Below, piece after piece: positions 18,472-27,653 of a DNA stretch of 64,000 bases. The number at the start of each line of letters is the position of its first letter. The stretch's first letter is position 1. The stretch is from positions 2,232,001-2,296,000 of the forward strand of contig NZ_CP072934.1 in assembly GCF_024453815.1 (NCBI RefSeq), given 5' to 3'. The notes below the pieces were generated by a model. The model was not told where the DNA came from and ran no database searches. It saw only the letters and a list, made by a program, of their open reading frames with translations. The position numbers and the translations under genes were made by a program. Origin of the DNA: Corynebacterium pseudogenitalium. GTDB lineage: Bacteria; Actinomycetota; Actinomycetes; Mycobacteriales; Mycobacteriaceae.

Positions 18472-20161
18472 ACCCGATGACGCCGGGATTGACCAAGGGG
18501 GCGTCGCCAAGCAGGGCGTGGATGTTGCCCTCCCTCTCGACGGCACTGGTGACCGCTCTCGGGCGTTGCTTCTTGTCATCTTTGCCGCGGCCCTGCGACA
18601 TTGGCGCACCCATGAAGCCGCCTCTCTGCCCTTGCTGACCTGCGGTGTTGGCGGCAGAACCTGTGGCACCCGCTGCGCCTGGTTGGCCGCCGAAGCCACC
18701 TGTGGACCCGGTACCCGGCCGACCCGCGAAGCCTCCCGCGCCGCCGCCGGCGAGGCCAGCGTTGGAGCCGAAGCCTGTGGCTGAGCCTGAGGCTGCGCCT
18801 GCCGACGAGCCGAACCCTGGTGTCTGTTGGTGCAGCGACCCGGCGCGATGGCGGCCACCACCGCCTGCGCCGCCCATTGGCATGCCACCGAATGCGCCTT
18901 GGCCTGCGCCTACGCCGGAGCCTGCTGCGGAGGCGGCGCCGGTCGTCGCACCGCTGAGCCCGCCTGCACCGGATGCGAGACCGCCGTGGAGGCCAGCGCC
19001 CGGCGCGACGTTCGCTGCCGACGCGTTCAGCGCGCCCGGTGGAGGAAGCGTCGGGGCCTGCGCCGAAGCGACTTGGGTCGGGGTGGCGCCGGACGCGATG
19101 GCGTTGAGCATGTCCGGGTTCGGCTTCCCGAACTGCTGCAACACATCCTGCGGACCACGCGCGTTCGCGAGATCCGTGTAGCCGTTGTTGGCAAAGATGC
19201 TGGCCAGTCCCGCTGGCATCGGGGCGTCCGCGAACTCGGGAGCGGTCGGCGCAGGTGGGCCGCTGATGGAGAAGTCTGAACCGGTGACATCGGTGAGATC
19301 CGGAAGCAGCTTGACGAAGGTCGGGTTCGTCGCCGGCAGGTACGAGTTCACGTACATCGGGTAGGAACTGACGAAGGCCTCCTTCACAGCCTTCACCGCG
19401 GCCGGGGAGACGGCCTCAGCTGCTATCGCCGCAGCCTGAGCTGCCGCCGCCATAAGTTGCGACGACGACGCCAACGCCGCCAACCCCGTGTTATTCCCCG
19501 CAAGCGCCGCCGAGTTGGCTGCGTACTCGGACCCCGCTGCCTGAATCAGCTGGAGACGCGCAATCGCCTGGGCGACGAACTCGGTCTCTGCTGAAGACTC
19601 AAGCGACGCAATGGCCGGGGCGATGGCCTCCACCATCTCGTAAATACGCTGCGCATTCGACGTCCAATTCGACGCCAACCCCGACGGAATCGCTGTGTTC
19701 GTGGTCAGGATGTTGCTCACCAGCGACTCGAAGCTCCCATCCGTCGACGCATACACCGAACTGTTATTGAACGGCTGCGTCTTGTAACTCTTCGCAACCG
19801 CAGCCGCCGACGACATCCCAAGATTGGAACCCAAACCACTCAACCCAGGCGTTCCACTAAGCCCGACCGCGTTCACAATCCCCGCAATCGAATCGTCCGC
19901 CATCACCGTATTGTCCAGGCAGACCTTCAACACCTTTGCCGACGACTTCACATTCCCCGTGAACGCGTCCGTCGCAAGTGGAGCGTGCTCCGAGTAGATC
20001 GCCCCGTGCTTCTCCCCTGCCTCGCGGAGGCCGGAGACGGCGGAGAAGGTGGAGGCTGGCATTACTGCAAAACCCGACCCACCCGCAGCAGACTGCACAA
20101 CAGAGAAAAGTTCATTAACTGCCCCGTTGATGTCATCAACTTCAATAACTATTTTTGTCAT
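18452..20161 (-). CDS. PPE/ESX-like Ala/Gly-rich protein
   Basis: 569 aa with no signal peptide or membrane helix. The N-terminal ~280 residues are Ala/Ser-rich helical segments compatible with a PPE or WXG100-like bundle. A Pro/Ala linker, a low-complexity Gly/Ala region (about 390-520) and a compact C-terminal motif VTSAVEREGNIHALLGD follow. The layout resembles actinobacterial type VII secretion-associated proteins such as PPE or EspB, but no YxxxD/E signal is certain. It is transcribed 20 bases behind a DUF3558 lipoprotein, a frequent companion of such genes. No ESX core genes are visible here. Confidence 0.5.
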   Translation of the reverse strand: MTKIVIEVDDINGAVNELFSVVQSAAGGSGFAVMPASTFSAVSGLREAGEKHGAIYSEHAPLATDAFTGNVKSSAKVLKVCLDNTVMADDSIAGIVNAVGLSGTPGLSGLGSNLGMSSAAAVAKSYKTQPFNNSSVYASTDGSFESLVSNILTTNTAIPSGLASNWTSNAQRIYEMVEAIAPAIASLESSAETEFVAQAIARLQLIQAAGSEYAANSAALAGNNTGLAALASSSQLMAAAAQAAAIAAEAVSPAAVKAVKEAFVSSYPMYVNSYLPATNPTFVKLLPDLTDVTGSDFSISGPPAPTAPEFADAPMPAGLASIFANNGYTDLANARGPQDVLQQFGKPNPDMLNAIASGATPTQVASAQAPTLPPPGALNASAANVAPGAGLHGGLASGAGGLSGATTGAASAAGSGVGAGQGAFGGMPMGGAGGGGRHRAGSLHQQTPGFGSSAGAASGSATGFGSNAGLAGGGAGGFAGRPGTGSTGGFGGQPGAAGATGSAANTAGQQGQRGGFMGAPMSQGRGKDDKKQRPRAVTSAVEREGNIHALLGDAPLVNPGVIGFNVRGR

Positions 20162-20181
20162 AGTTCCCCCAATATCCTTAA

Positions 20182-20799
20182 TTAGTTTTTAATGGACGCT
20201 TCGTAGAGTGATTCCAAGTTCTGAATGGCAATTTCGCAATACTCGTCAAGATCGACACTTTCATCCATTGTTTGGAAGAAAGTTCCAATCGCACCCCGCT
20301 CTGTGTCAATCTGAGCAACGCATGGTGTCATCGCAGCGTATTCAACCCCATCGTTATATACATAGATTTCTGGAAGCAGTTTTGAGAAATGACCGTTAAG
20401 GATTTCTCGGTGCTGACTAACCTGCTCCCGCGCGCTATCAACCATTGCTAGTCCGATTGTCGTAAAATCCTCCGAGTTTGAGAACGTACAAACCGAAGTC
20501 CCATGCGGCGAGTCAATCTCCCCGTCCGTGCTCCGCTTGATTTCCCCAGTGAAGCCCGCACGGCGGAATTCGTCCTCGGTGATGTCGTTGCAGGGGTCGA
20601 AGTAGTCCTCGGGTGCGAGAGTGAATGGGTCGAAGTCGCCGATGGGGACGGTGCCGGATTCGAAGACAAAGGCTCTTTGACCAGCAGAATCCGAGGGAGG
20701 GGCGTTGGAGGGGGCGGAGGGGGCGTCGATAAGGGTGGTGCTGGAGCAGCCAGCGAGCAGTGTGGCGGCGAGTAGTGGTGCCAATGTGTAGGTGCGCAA
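20182..20799 (-). CDS. DUF3558-type lipoprotein
   Basis: 205 aa. Lipoprotein signal with the lipobox LLAGC (Cys at residue 17), then a Ser/Pro linker. A globular domain with FDPCNDITEDEFRRAGF and later GTSVCTFSN has the paired cysteines of DUF3558. It should be anchored on the outer face of the membrane. The frame is open to 20910, but the TTG at 20799 follows a GGGGGGA ribosome site and gives a proper signal peptide. It forms an operon with the PPE-like gene 20 bases downstream and probably acts with it. Confidence 0.65.
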   Translation of the reverse strand: MRTYTLAPLLAATLLAGCSSTTLIDAPSAPSNAPPSDSAGQRAFVFESGTVPIGDFDPFTLAPEDYFDPCNDITEDEFRRAGFTGEIKRSTDGEIDSPHGTSVCTFSNSEDFTTIGLAMVDSAREQVSQHREILNGHFSKLLPEIYVYNDGVEYAAMTPCVAQIDTERGAIGTFFQTMDESVDLDEYCEIAIQNLESLYEASIKN

Positions 20800-20941
20800 A
20801 GTGTCCCCCCGTTTTGAAAGTGTTTCTACACAACCTAGTGCATTTCGCGCGATTGTAAAGGGTTTTGTGTACACCATGGTGGACATCCGGTTTTCAATAA
20901 CCGCCAACAAACCGCCACGCGCCGTCCTAATATAAGGCGGT

Positions 20942-21745
20942 ATGAAACGCCTTCGTACTCGTTACTTCGCCCAGGCCAAGGCTGAGGGTCGCAAATTTAC
21001 GGCCCTGACCAGCTACGACACCATGACCGCCCAACTCTTCGACGAGGCCGGGATCGACTTCCTGCTCGTCGGAGATTCGGCGGCCAACGTGGTGCTTGGC
21101 CACACCACTACCCTGCCGATCACGCTCGACGAGATGATCGCGTTCGCCTCGGCCGTGGTGCGCTCGACGCAGCGTACGTTTGTGGTGGTTGACCTGCCGT
21201 TCGGCACGTATGAGGAGTCGCCGGCGCAGGCGCTCGCCGCGGCGGTCCGCGTGATGAAGGAGACTGGAGCGCAGGCAGTGAAGCTGGAGGGCGGCGTCGA
21301 GGTGGCGCCGACGATCAAAACGCTTGTCGACGCCGGCATTCCCGTCTGCGCCCACATAGGGTTCACGCCGCAGTCCGAGCACGCACTCGGCGGCTACGTG
21401 GTACAGGGTCGCGGTGACGCAGCCCAGCAGGTGCTTGAGGACGCCACCGCCGTCGCAAACGCGGGTGCTTTCGCGGTCGTGCTGGAGATGGTGCCCTCCG
21501 AAATCGCAACGCGGGTGACCCAGGAGGTTCCGATCCCGACTATCGGCATCGGCGCAGGCAACGGCACCGATGGGCAAATCCTGGTGTGGCAGGACGCGTT
21601 CGGGTTCCGCGCCGGCGGAAAAACGCCGCGGTTTGTGCGTCAGTACGCGGACCTGGGAACACAGCTGCTGGAGGGGGCGCGGAGGTACCGGGAGGACGTC
21701 GAAAAGGGAGACTTCCCTGCTGCTGCCGAATCGTTCGAGGACTAG
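20942..21745 (+). CDS. panB: 3-methyl-2-oxobutanoate hydroxymethyltransferase
   Basis: 267 aa, normal length. It makes ketopantoate from 2-oxoisovalerate and methylene-tetrahydrofolate, the first step of pantothenate synthesis. Conserved blocks include [50 protein letters not shown], the AVKLEGG segment, [10 protein letters not shown] and [18 protein letters not shown]. Metal ligands correspond to the Asp in GDSA and the Asp in VVDLPF. A TATAAG hexamer lies very close to the ATG, suggesting a short leader. panC follows 11 bases downstream. Confidence 0.95.
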   Translation: MKRLRTRYFAQAKAEGRKFTALTSYDTMTAQLFDEAGIDFLLVGDSAANVVLGHTTTLPITLDEMIAFASAVVRSTQRTFVVVDLPFGTYEESPAQALAAAVRVMKETGAQAVKLEGGVEVAPTIKTLVDAGIPVCAHIGFTPQSEHALGGYVVQGRGDAAQQVLEDATAVANAGAFAVVLEMVPSEIATRVTQEVPIPTIGIGAGNGTDGQILVWQDAFGFRAGGKTPRFVRQYADLGTQLLEGARRYREDVEKGDFPAAAESFED

Positions 21746-21756
21746 GAAAGGGCATC

Positions 21757-22581
21757 ATGCGAGTCATTACCACTGTTGAAGAGCTCCGCGCGGTACGAGC
21801 GGAGGCGAACGGGACCGTCGGACTGGTACCGACGATGGGCGCACTGCACTCCGGGCACGGCACGCTCATCGAACGTGCTCGGCGAGAGGTCGATACGCTT
21901 ATTACCAGCGTGTTCCTCAACCCGCTACAGTTCGACAACCTCGGCGACTGCGACGACTACCGCAACTACCCACGCGATATTGAGGCGGACTCAACGTTTT
22001 GCGAAAGCCTCGGCGTGGACATCGTGTTCGCGCCCAGCGTTGAGGAGATGTACCCCGGCGGGATTCCACAGATCTGGGTCCGCACCGGCGAGATGGGCAC
22101 CGTCCTGGAGGGCGCGTCGCGGCCTGGGCACTTCGACGGCGTAGCGACCGTCGTGAACAAGCTGTTCAACCTAGCCAAACCGGACGTCGCCTACTTCGGA
22201 CAGAAGGACGCGCAGCAGGTCGCGGTGCTACGCCGGATGGTTCGCGACCTGAACCACGACGTGGAGATCCGCACCCTGCCCATCGCGCGCGCCGAGGACG
22301 GCCTGGCGCAGTCCTCGCGGAATGTGCGCCTCTCCGAGGCGGGACGCTCGCAGGCACTGGCGCTGTCACGTTCGCTGCGGACGCTGCAGGAACAGGTCGG
22401 CGCGGGCGCGCTCGACGTGGACGCCGTGCGTGCGGAGCTTGCCGCTTCGGAGGGCGTGACGTTGGACTACCTGGTGGTCGTTGATCCAGATACGCTGCAG
22501 CCGACGTCCGGTCCTGGCCTGGCGCTGGTTGCGGCGACGGTGGACGGCGTGCGGCTCATCGATAACGCGCTGTTGGGGTAG
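21757..22581 (+). CDS. panC: Pantothenate synthetase
   Basis: 274 aa. It condenses pantoate and beta-alanine using ATP. The nucleotidyltransferase motif is [15 protein letters not shown], with His-x-Gly-His as HSGH. Then come [20 protein letters not shown], a [15 protein letters not shown] block, [10 protein letters not shown] and the SSRN loop in [20 protein letters not shown] precedes the ATG at 21757. The reading frame extends further upstream but only as a shadow inside panB. It is an operon partner of panB. Confidence 0.93.
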   Translation: MRVITTVEELRAVRAEANGTVGLVPTMGALHSGHGTLIERARREVDTLITSVFLNPLQFDNLGDCDDYRNYPRDIEADSTFCESLGVDIVFAPSVEEMYPGGIPQIWVRTGEMGTVLEGASRPGHFDGVATVVNKLFNLAKPDVAYFGQKDAQQVAVLRRMVRDLNHDVEIRTLPIARAEDGLAQSSRNVRLSEAGRSQALALSRSLRTLQEQVGAGALDVDAVRAELAASEGVTLDYLVVVDPDTLQPTSGPGLALVAATVDGVRLIDNALLG

Positions 22582-22601
22582 GCCGGGGCGCTGCGGCGGC
22601 G

Positions 22602-22670
22602 GAGGCTGCGGGGTTTCGGGGGCGGAAGGTGTGGTGAAAAGCTTGCTCGGGATTTTGTGAACAGAATTGC
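22602..22670 (+). repeat. Family B repeat after panC
   Basis: The copy has a 5' extension GGGTTTCGGGGGCGGAAGGT and the core TTTTGTGAACAGAATTGC (core end 22670). The same extension precedes the copy at 30.8 kb, defining a subfamily distinct from the CGGAGTCGGGA-type copies at 39.9, 41.6, 44.1 and 47.4 kb. Confidence 0.7.
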
Positions 22671-22696
22671 ACCTGGCTTCGCGCCCGGGCAGCAGT

Positions 22697-22710
22697 CTTG
22701 ACAAATGATG
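22697..22710 (+). promoter_or_regulatory. Relic copy of the secreted-protein promoter
   Basis: CTTGACAAATGATG is identical to 16828-16841, the -35 region of the secreted-protein gene. The G tract and the -10 are not preserved here. It marks the head of a decayed family member whose C-terminal fragment lies at 23013-23086. Confidence 0.5.
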
Positions 22711-22767
22711 ACGGGCGAAAAGCCGTGCGAGGCATCTTTTGCTTTGATTCTATAGGTGCCGTTGCCT

Positions 22768-22840
22768 ATGTCTCTCAAAGTGTTGATGGTGGTTTTGATA
22801 GCAGTTTCGCTCGCATAAGGCAGTAAAACTCAAAACATAA
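22768..22840. repeat. 73-bp repeat, copy 1
   Basis: Shares GTGTTGATGGTG, GTTTCGCTC and AAAACTCAAAA blocks in the same order with 23671-23745. It contains a partial inverted repeat (TTGATGGTGGTTTTGA against TCAAAATCACCCTCAA just downstream). Nature unknown. Confidence 0.5.
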
Positions 22841-22941
22841 ATCAAAATCACCCTCAAAACCCACAGCACATTCTCCCCTGCATCCACACCCAGCCGACCA
22901 GCACGTTTGGCATGACTTCCGCCGCCGCGCGCGGTAATCGA

Positions 22942-23086
22942 CCTTACAATTTTCGACGTCCACCCCTGGCCGCACGGCGGCAACATACTGAATCGTGTCA
23001 TTGGCAGCGCAGGCGTGCTCGGCGCGGTCGCGCTGCCAGCACTCAAGCCGATGCTGCCAGCCAACATCACAGCGATGCTGCCGTAA
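22942..23086 (+). pseudogene. Chimeric relic: AlbA_2-ATPase fragment joined to secreted-protein tail
   Basis: Bases 22942-23010 copy about 65 bases of the intact gene at 29053-30771 (its 29766-29825 region: ACAATTTTCGACGTCCAC, then GGCGGCAAC and CTGAATCGTGTC), with a 9-10-base insertion. They join directly to 23013-23086, which encodes VLGAVALPALKPMLPANI and a stop, a near copy of 28854-28927. Two unrelated gene ends are spliced at about 23011, which records an old recombination. Confidence 0.6.
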
Positions 23087-23126
23087 CACCGCCACGGGGC
23101 ACTCCGCCGCTTCACATCAAATGCGC

Positions 23127-23188
23127 GGGGCCTGATCTGCCAAAGTTTCTAGAATTTCAAGAAGCCTTTGCAGATCAGGCCCCTTTTT
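23127..23188 (+). terminator. Strong hairpin terminator
   Basis: GGGGCCTGATCTGC pairs perfectly with GCAGATCAGGCCCC. The inner CAAAG/CTTTG continues the stem and TTTTT follows. It sits 41 bases after the stop of the decayed secreted-protein tail and probably served that gene. Confidence 0.75.
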
Positions 23189-23238
23189 CAAAACGGCCAG
23201 CTGGTTAGACAGTGGGAGACCATTTGAGCGCGAACTAG

Positions 23239-23580
23239 CTACTCGAGGCACTGTTGGAAGCGTGTGCCCGCAAACCTTCGCCGTAGGTCCAAATCTCGCT
23301 TTGAATCTGGAGGCGACTTTGATACATCTTTAAATGACAGGCCACCCACCGACTTGCTGTCTGACACGGTCGTACCAGATTGCTTGAGTGTCAGCTCCAT
23401 CGAGGAACAAGCGGAGAAGCGCTTCGCCCCATTCAAAGTCATGAAGAGCCCATGGCGTTGCACTCTCTCACACATTTTCAAGCATTTTTCCGAACCTCTC
23501 TGCAATCAGTCGCCAGGTGCCACCAGTGTCGAATTGGGCGATGTAATCGCCGGTTTCAATCACAGTGGTCGCTGGTAGCA
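23239..23580 (-). other. Decayed coding region of unknown origin
   Basis: Read leftward, one frame gives TVIETGDYIAQFDTGGTWRL and IAERFGKMLENV before a stop. A neighbouring frame continues for 88 codons. The composition looks coding but no intact frame or family is evident. Probably a relic. Confidence 0.3.
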
Positions 23581-23670
23581 CGAACTGGGGTCAAGTCTTA
23601 CCACTTGGTGGACAGCCGACCACACAAGAAGCAGAACTTAGAGGAATGCCAACCTTAACCAGCTCGGCCC

Positions 23671-23745
23671 ATGTCTCGCAGAGTGTTGATGGTGATTTTG
23701 ATTGATAACGGTTTCGCTCACGCAAAGAAAATAAAACTCAAAATC
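23671..23745. repeat. 73-bp repeat, copy 2
   Basis: Partner of 22768-22840, with ATGTCTCGCAGAGTGTTGAT, GTTTCGCTCACGCAA and AAAACTCAAAATCGC. It directly abuts the DrmD-like relic, so it may mark a recombination border. Confidence 0.45.
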
Positions 23746-23805
23746 GCATTCAAGACCTGCAGGTCAAAGGTTCATCTCGCTCTGCGAGAGCGATTCTGTC
23801 CCGGA

Positions 23806-24393
23806 CCTGACAGTCCGTGTGCGCGACGAGCTGTGGTCGATTACCAAGGTGGCGCAGTCGGTGGACGGCTCTCTGCTTACGGTGCGTGGGCTTGTCGGAC
23901 TTCGTACGTGATTCTACCGCCAGCAGCTTCTACACCGCGATCGACGCAACCGAGGTGGTGAACCCGGCGAAGGTACAGGTTGCTCCGGATGACTCACCCG
24001 GCTACCGCCCGCCGCGCCTGTGGCTGGAGACTGGAGACCACGCTGCGCCAGAATCCGGTGACCAGGTATCAGGACGAGTTGTCGGTGACAAAGGACTTGC
24101 TGATGCATCTACTGGACTCACAGCTCGCTGCGGTGACGAATGCGATCTCGCAGGACAATTGGCGTCCGCGCGTGGTCGTCGCAGACGCGACGGGCCTGGG
24201 CAAGACGGTGGAGATCCGCATGATTGTGGCGGAGCTGATCCGGCGCGGTCGCGGTGAGCATATCCTGATGGTCATCCAAAACACATCATGGAACAGTTCC
24301 AACAGGAGATGTGGATCCGTTTTGCTACCCCGCTGATACGCCTTGACTCGGCGGGTATCCAGTGGATTAAGCAGAAGTTGCCGGGCAGCACTG
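23806..24393 (+). pseudogene. Relic of a DISARM DrmD-like SNF2 helicase
   Basis: Several frames together rebuild the N-terminal part of a SNF2-family helicase of the DrmD type: TVRVRDELWSI, VDGSLLTVRGL, then SDFVRDSTAS, FYTAIDATEVVNPAKVQVAP, RLWLET, TRYQDELSV, DSQLAAVTNAI, motif I ADATGLGKTVEIRMIVAELI and RRGRGEHILMV. After a frame change come HIMEQFQQEMWIRFATPLIR and IQWIKQKLPG. There are at least three frameshifts and the C-terminal two thirds are missing. Only the relic is present, not a working DISARM locus. Confidence 0.6.
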
Positions 24394-24400
24394 TTGGAAA

Positions 24401-24784
24401 AGAACATTCTTCATTGAAACGTCGTGCTCTAAGTAGTAAAAGAATGACTGATAGCTAGTGAGGCGGTCGGTATTGAGCATTTGCAGAACCGAAATATCGA
24501 AACCAATGCCAACAAGCATCATAATGTTGTGTTGGCCGTTTGGCTCGAAAGCTTCATAATCTGACTTGTCGAAAACTAATTATTGCTAGTTCATGCTTCC
24601 CCTGTACCATCTTCTCTGGCTTTCCTTTCGGGAATCGTTAGCCTAACTCTGCCGAATCCCCTAAAACAATCTGGTGCGATTTAAGAGGATACCGGTGTGG
24701 GGAGTGTAGATTATTTGTGCTCAAATATAGGGGCGCCTTCTCCAGGTTTTCAAATCTCGACTCAGCGAAGTTACGGCAGGAGAA
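24401..24784. other. AT-rich spacer, nothing recognised
   Basis: This lower-GC stretch after the helicase relic contains no convincing gene, hairpin or repeat copy. Confidence 0.4.
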
Positions 24785-24943
24785 TCATCTCTCCCGAATT
24801 TGGATATGAAGCCGTCGAAGTTCTATCCCCAGTTCATCAATCCGTCTCTTTAGCATTTCAATCTCCTTATCGCGCTCTTGAAGCTTTGCCTCAAACTCTT
24901 GCCGCAAATTCTCTCTAGGATTAGCAATCAAACGTCGGCCCAT
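24785..24943 (-). CDS. Short coiled-coil protein divergent from the OLD-like nuclease
   Basis: 52 codons, highly charged and helical: MGRRLIANPRENLRQEFEAK, then LQERDKEIEMLKRRIDELGI, then ELRRLHIQIRER. Regularly spaced Leu and Ile suggest a coiled coil of four to five heptads. AAGGAAAT lies upstream of the ATG. It is too short for many gene finders but has protein-like codon structure and the same low GC as the divergent ATPase 72 bases away. It may be a regulator or partner of that gene; function unknown. Confidence 0.4.
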   Translation of the reverse strand: MGRRLIANPRENLRQEFEAKLQERDKEIEMLKRRIDELGIELRRLHIQIRER

Positions 24944-25015
24944 GTCTCAATCATATTTCCTTCTCGTGGTCTTTGAATGTGCGTGGGCAAAGGTTAGAAG
25001 CAAAAGGAAGGCTTT

Positions 25016-26686
25016 ATGTTAGATTATTCAGAACCAAAATTGCTTAATGCTCCTTATATCGATGAAATTCGTTTGGCGAGTGGTGAAGCTCTGGAATTTA
25101 AGCCAGGCGAAGTCGTTCTTTTGGTGGGTCCCAATAATGCTGGGAAATCTTATTTCCTGAAGGCGCTCGAGTTTCAATTAGCGGGCAAAGCCGATGTTTT
25201 GGATCAAAATCATTACGCCGACTCAATCGTGGAAAAAATAAAAATCAATTGGAAATACCAAGGGGAAGATGGTGTCGCCCAGCTGATAAAGCAGCTCAAA
25301 AAATACCGCAGCGGTTCAGATCGGTACTTTAGAGTGCCGGTTCGAGGACGACCTACACAGAGTCAGAGTTTTCTGACTGAGGGCGATGTGTATTCGGCGT
25401 TTGAAAGCGAGTCAAAGCTGTCCGAATTGACGAATGTCTTTGTCTCTTTTGACGATGTGAAGGACAGATTGGATGAAACAGAGCCGCAAGAGCAAAACTC
25501 GGCATACTGGGGCAAAACATTAGTCCAACAAGCTTGGGATGAACCGCCAGTATTTAATAGGATCGCGTCTGCATTCAGACGTATCTTTAACGAAGATCTG
25601 TCATTTTATAACCTTGGAGAGGGCAAGATAGGTCTGCTCTTAGCGCCACCATTCAACAAGGCCTCAAGTCTGATGGAGCCGATTGACACGAAGACGCGGG
25701 CTTATATGGAGACAAGACCGAAGCTGTGGGAGCAAGGGTATGGGATGCGCAGTGTAGTTGGTCTTCTTCTACGCATACACGCGAGTGATTCATCAATTGC
25801 CTTGTTGGATGAGCCAGAAGCATTTCTACACCCGCCTCAAGCCTCTGCGTTAGGCTCCATCTTGTCGGAGTTGACGAAATTTCACAACAGGCAAATATTT
25901 ATTGCAACGCACGACCGTAACCTCATTGCTTCGCTAATTAGATCGACAGAGACTCCACTGACAATTCTCTCGCTGAGACGAGACAGGGGTAACCGCCTCC
26001 CGGTAATCAAGAAGCTCAACTCGGAGATTATCCGCTCAGCGCAACAAGCTAGCCAAGTGCGCTTTACTCCGTTTCTGGACAGTCTTTTCGCCGATCTCAC
26101 GATTTTGGTCGAGAACGAAAGAGACGCCGTATTCTACGACGAGGCATTGAGAGCGTTTGCTGAGGCAAATACTGACTCGGACGTGCGGAACTTGCCAGAC
26201 AGGGTCCTTTTTCTTGGCGCAGGTGGTGCATCTGGGATTCCTCCACTTGCAAAATCACTTCGAGAGGTGGGCGCAAAGGTCGCAATAATAACGGATTTCG
26301 ACGTACACGCCCAGCGAGCTGTGTATTCCATGGTTAGTGCACTACACTCTGCGGAAGCGATTACGAATGTTCGTCCGACCATCGAGAAAGTGAGAGTGGC
26401 AAGTGTAAAACTATTTGGTAGTAAAAACGCTGCCAAGAATTGCGGTGCGGTTTCTCCTGATAAGGAATTCAATGAACTTGCGCAAGAAATGTTGAATGCT
26501 TTGGATGGTTTCGGCGTACATTTGGTTCGTGAAGGAGAGCTGGAGGATTTATTTCCGTCGATAGAAGGGCAGAAGAGCAAGCCAGAAAAGCTTAAGGAAG
26601 CGCTGCAGTCTGAGGCGTATCGGCGCCCAGCAGCCCAGCAGCTTATGAGCCGCTTAGTCAGCCACGTGTTCAATCAGGAAATTTAG
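25016..26686 (+). CDS. OLD-family ATPase/TOPRIM nuclease
   Basis: 556 aa. The N-terminal ATPase has Walker A GPNNAGKS (38-45), a long helical insertion, the ABC-like Walker B IALLDEPEAFLHPPQ (about 258-272) and the switch His in FIATHDRNL. From about residue 360 a TOPRIM fold follows: TILVENERDAVFYDEALRAF with its catalytic Glu, a GGASGI glycine loop and the acidic pair in AIITDFDV (about 425). OLD proteins are ATP-dependent nucleases found in phage defence (class 1 stand-alone, Gabija GajA-like). A ribosome site AAAAGGAAGG precedes the ATG. The low GC indicates acquisition. No UvrD-like GajB lies downstream, so class 1 OLD is favoured. Confidence 0.75.
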   Translation: MLDYSEPKLLNAPYIDEIRLASGEALEFKPGEVVLLVGPNNAGKSYFLKALEFQLAGKADVLDQNHYADSIVEKIKINWKYQGEDGVAQLIKQLKKYRSGSDRYFRVPVRGRPTQSQSFLTEGDVYSAFESESKLSELTNVFVSFDDVKDRLDETEPQEQNSAYWGKTLVQQAWDEPPVFNRIASAFRRIFNEDLSFYNLGEGKIGLLLAPPFNKASSLMEPIDTKTRAYMETRPKLWEQGYGMRSVVGLLLRIHASDSSIALLDEPEAFLHPPQASALGSILSELTKFHNRQIFIATHDRNLIASLIRSTETPLTILSLRRDRGNRLPVIKKLNSEIIRSAQQASQVRFTPFLDSLFADLTILVENERDAVFYDEALRAFAEANTDSDVRNLPDRVLFLGAGGASGIPPLAKSLREVGAKVAIITDFDVHAQRAVYSMVSALHSAEAITNVRPTIEKVRVASVKLFGSKNAAKNCGAVSPDKEFNELAQEMLNALDGFGVHLVREGELEDLFPSIEGQKSKPEKLKEALQSEAYRRPAAQQLMSRLVSHVFNQEI

Positions 26687-27032
26687 GACGACGCGCAGGG
26701 TATTTTCTGTTTTGGTTTCACCCTAGTTAGATTCCTAACGTATAACTTCTTGAGTCTTTCTACGATGCCATGGGGGTCTTTCCCCGACGAAAAAGTACTG
26801 ATCGATTGCGCCCTCCTCAAACAAATTAGAAAACATATCTTATCTCCTGTGGGGTTGCGCCCAGAGACGTTCTCGGGCACATCCCCGAATACCTTACAAC
26901 CGGACCCCTACTGGTAAACCCAAGCGCCGCGCCAGCGATGAGCGCGTCGTCAGAAGCGGCATTGCCCTAATCCAAACTCACGATATCGGGCAGACAACCT
27001 ATCAACCCAGGGGAGCGTAGACGGGCCAAGAA
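26687..27032. other. Spacer without a recognisable gene
   Basis: No intact gene. The minus strand has a 65-codon frame (26683-26880) ending in a Lys/Arg-rich stretch that may be another relic, but nothing identifies it. No hairpin with a T-run was seen directly after the OLD-like gene. Confidence 0.4.
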
Positions 27033-27519
27033 GCAGTGCTGGGATTTGATGTCGGTACCTCGAGTTCGAAGGCGGTACTCGTGGCGTCGGACGGCACCAT
27101 GCTGGGGAGCGAGACTTGTGAGTACCCGGTCTCGCGCACTCCTGACGGGTTCGTGTCCATGGTGATTACCGGGCTGCGGCCGCATCATACCCGTCGCCAC
27201 ATGTACCGAGCGGTGCTTGAGGGAACCGCGCTGGCTGTGCGTCACAACATCGAGTTGATAGAGCAGTCTGGTCTGCGCATAGAACGCATTGCTGGCGCCG
27301 ACGGCGGCTTGAGAGCAAATCTGTGGCCGCAGATTGTCACCGACGTGACGGGGCGGGTGCAGACGCGCCGGAAGCATCACCAACGGGGCGTCGCTAGGTA
27401 ATGCGTTCATGGTGCCTCAAGCGATTGAGAGGGCGGAGAGCCTCGACGAGTTGAACCCCGTGAAGGAGTTCATACCTTCCACGGGCTTCGACTACGACGC
27501 ACTGAATGAGGAATCATAG
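27033..27519 (+). pseudogene. FGGY carbohydrate kinase relic
   Basis: Starts with LGFDVGTSSSKAVLVASDGT, the sugar-kinase phosphate-1 motif. After residue ~43 it jumps directly to C-terminal motifs HTRRHMYRAVLEGTALAVRH and RIAGADGGLRANLWPQIVTD. About 300 central residues are therefore missing. A frameshift near 27360-27380 leads to the true C-terminus, GASLGNAFMVPQAIERAE, ending in TAG at 27519. The original was probably a xylulokinase-like enzyme. Confidence 0.75.
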
Positions 27520-27653
27520 CGCTGTACCCGAGCACGTCAGGTATTAGGCGCAACCTGGCGTCATGGGCGTAGAGGGCTACTACGGGGTGGGATGCCTCTC
27601 CAGAATGCTGCGCCCGTTGTAGAAACGGCGAAAGAAGTGGCGAAGCGAAGTAC
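27520..27653. other. Short spacer, nothing recognised
   Basis: Between the kinase relic and the convergent Abi-like gene there is no hairpin or repeat copy that I can support. Confidence 0.3.

Noticed and set aside
22750..23115. 121-codon minus-strand frame with signal-like start
   Set aside because: It crosses the chimeric relic and terminator-side sequence on the antisense strand; it is a shadow of relic DNA.
23671..23745. The two 73-bp repeats as IS ends
   Set aside because: They are in the same orientation, no transposase or target duplication lies between them, and identity is partial.
25016..26686. Gabija system (GajA-GajB)
   Set aside because: The OLD-type gene is present but no UvrD-like GajB follows; the UvrD-like gene at 47-50 kb is far away and belongs to another operon.
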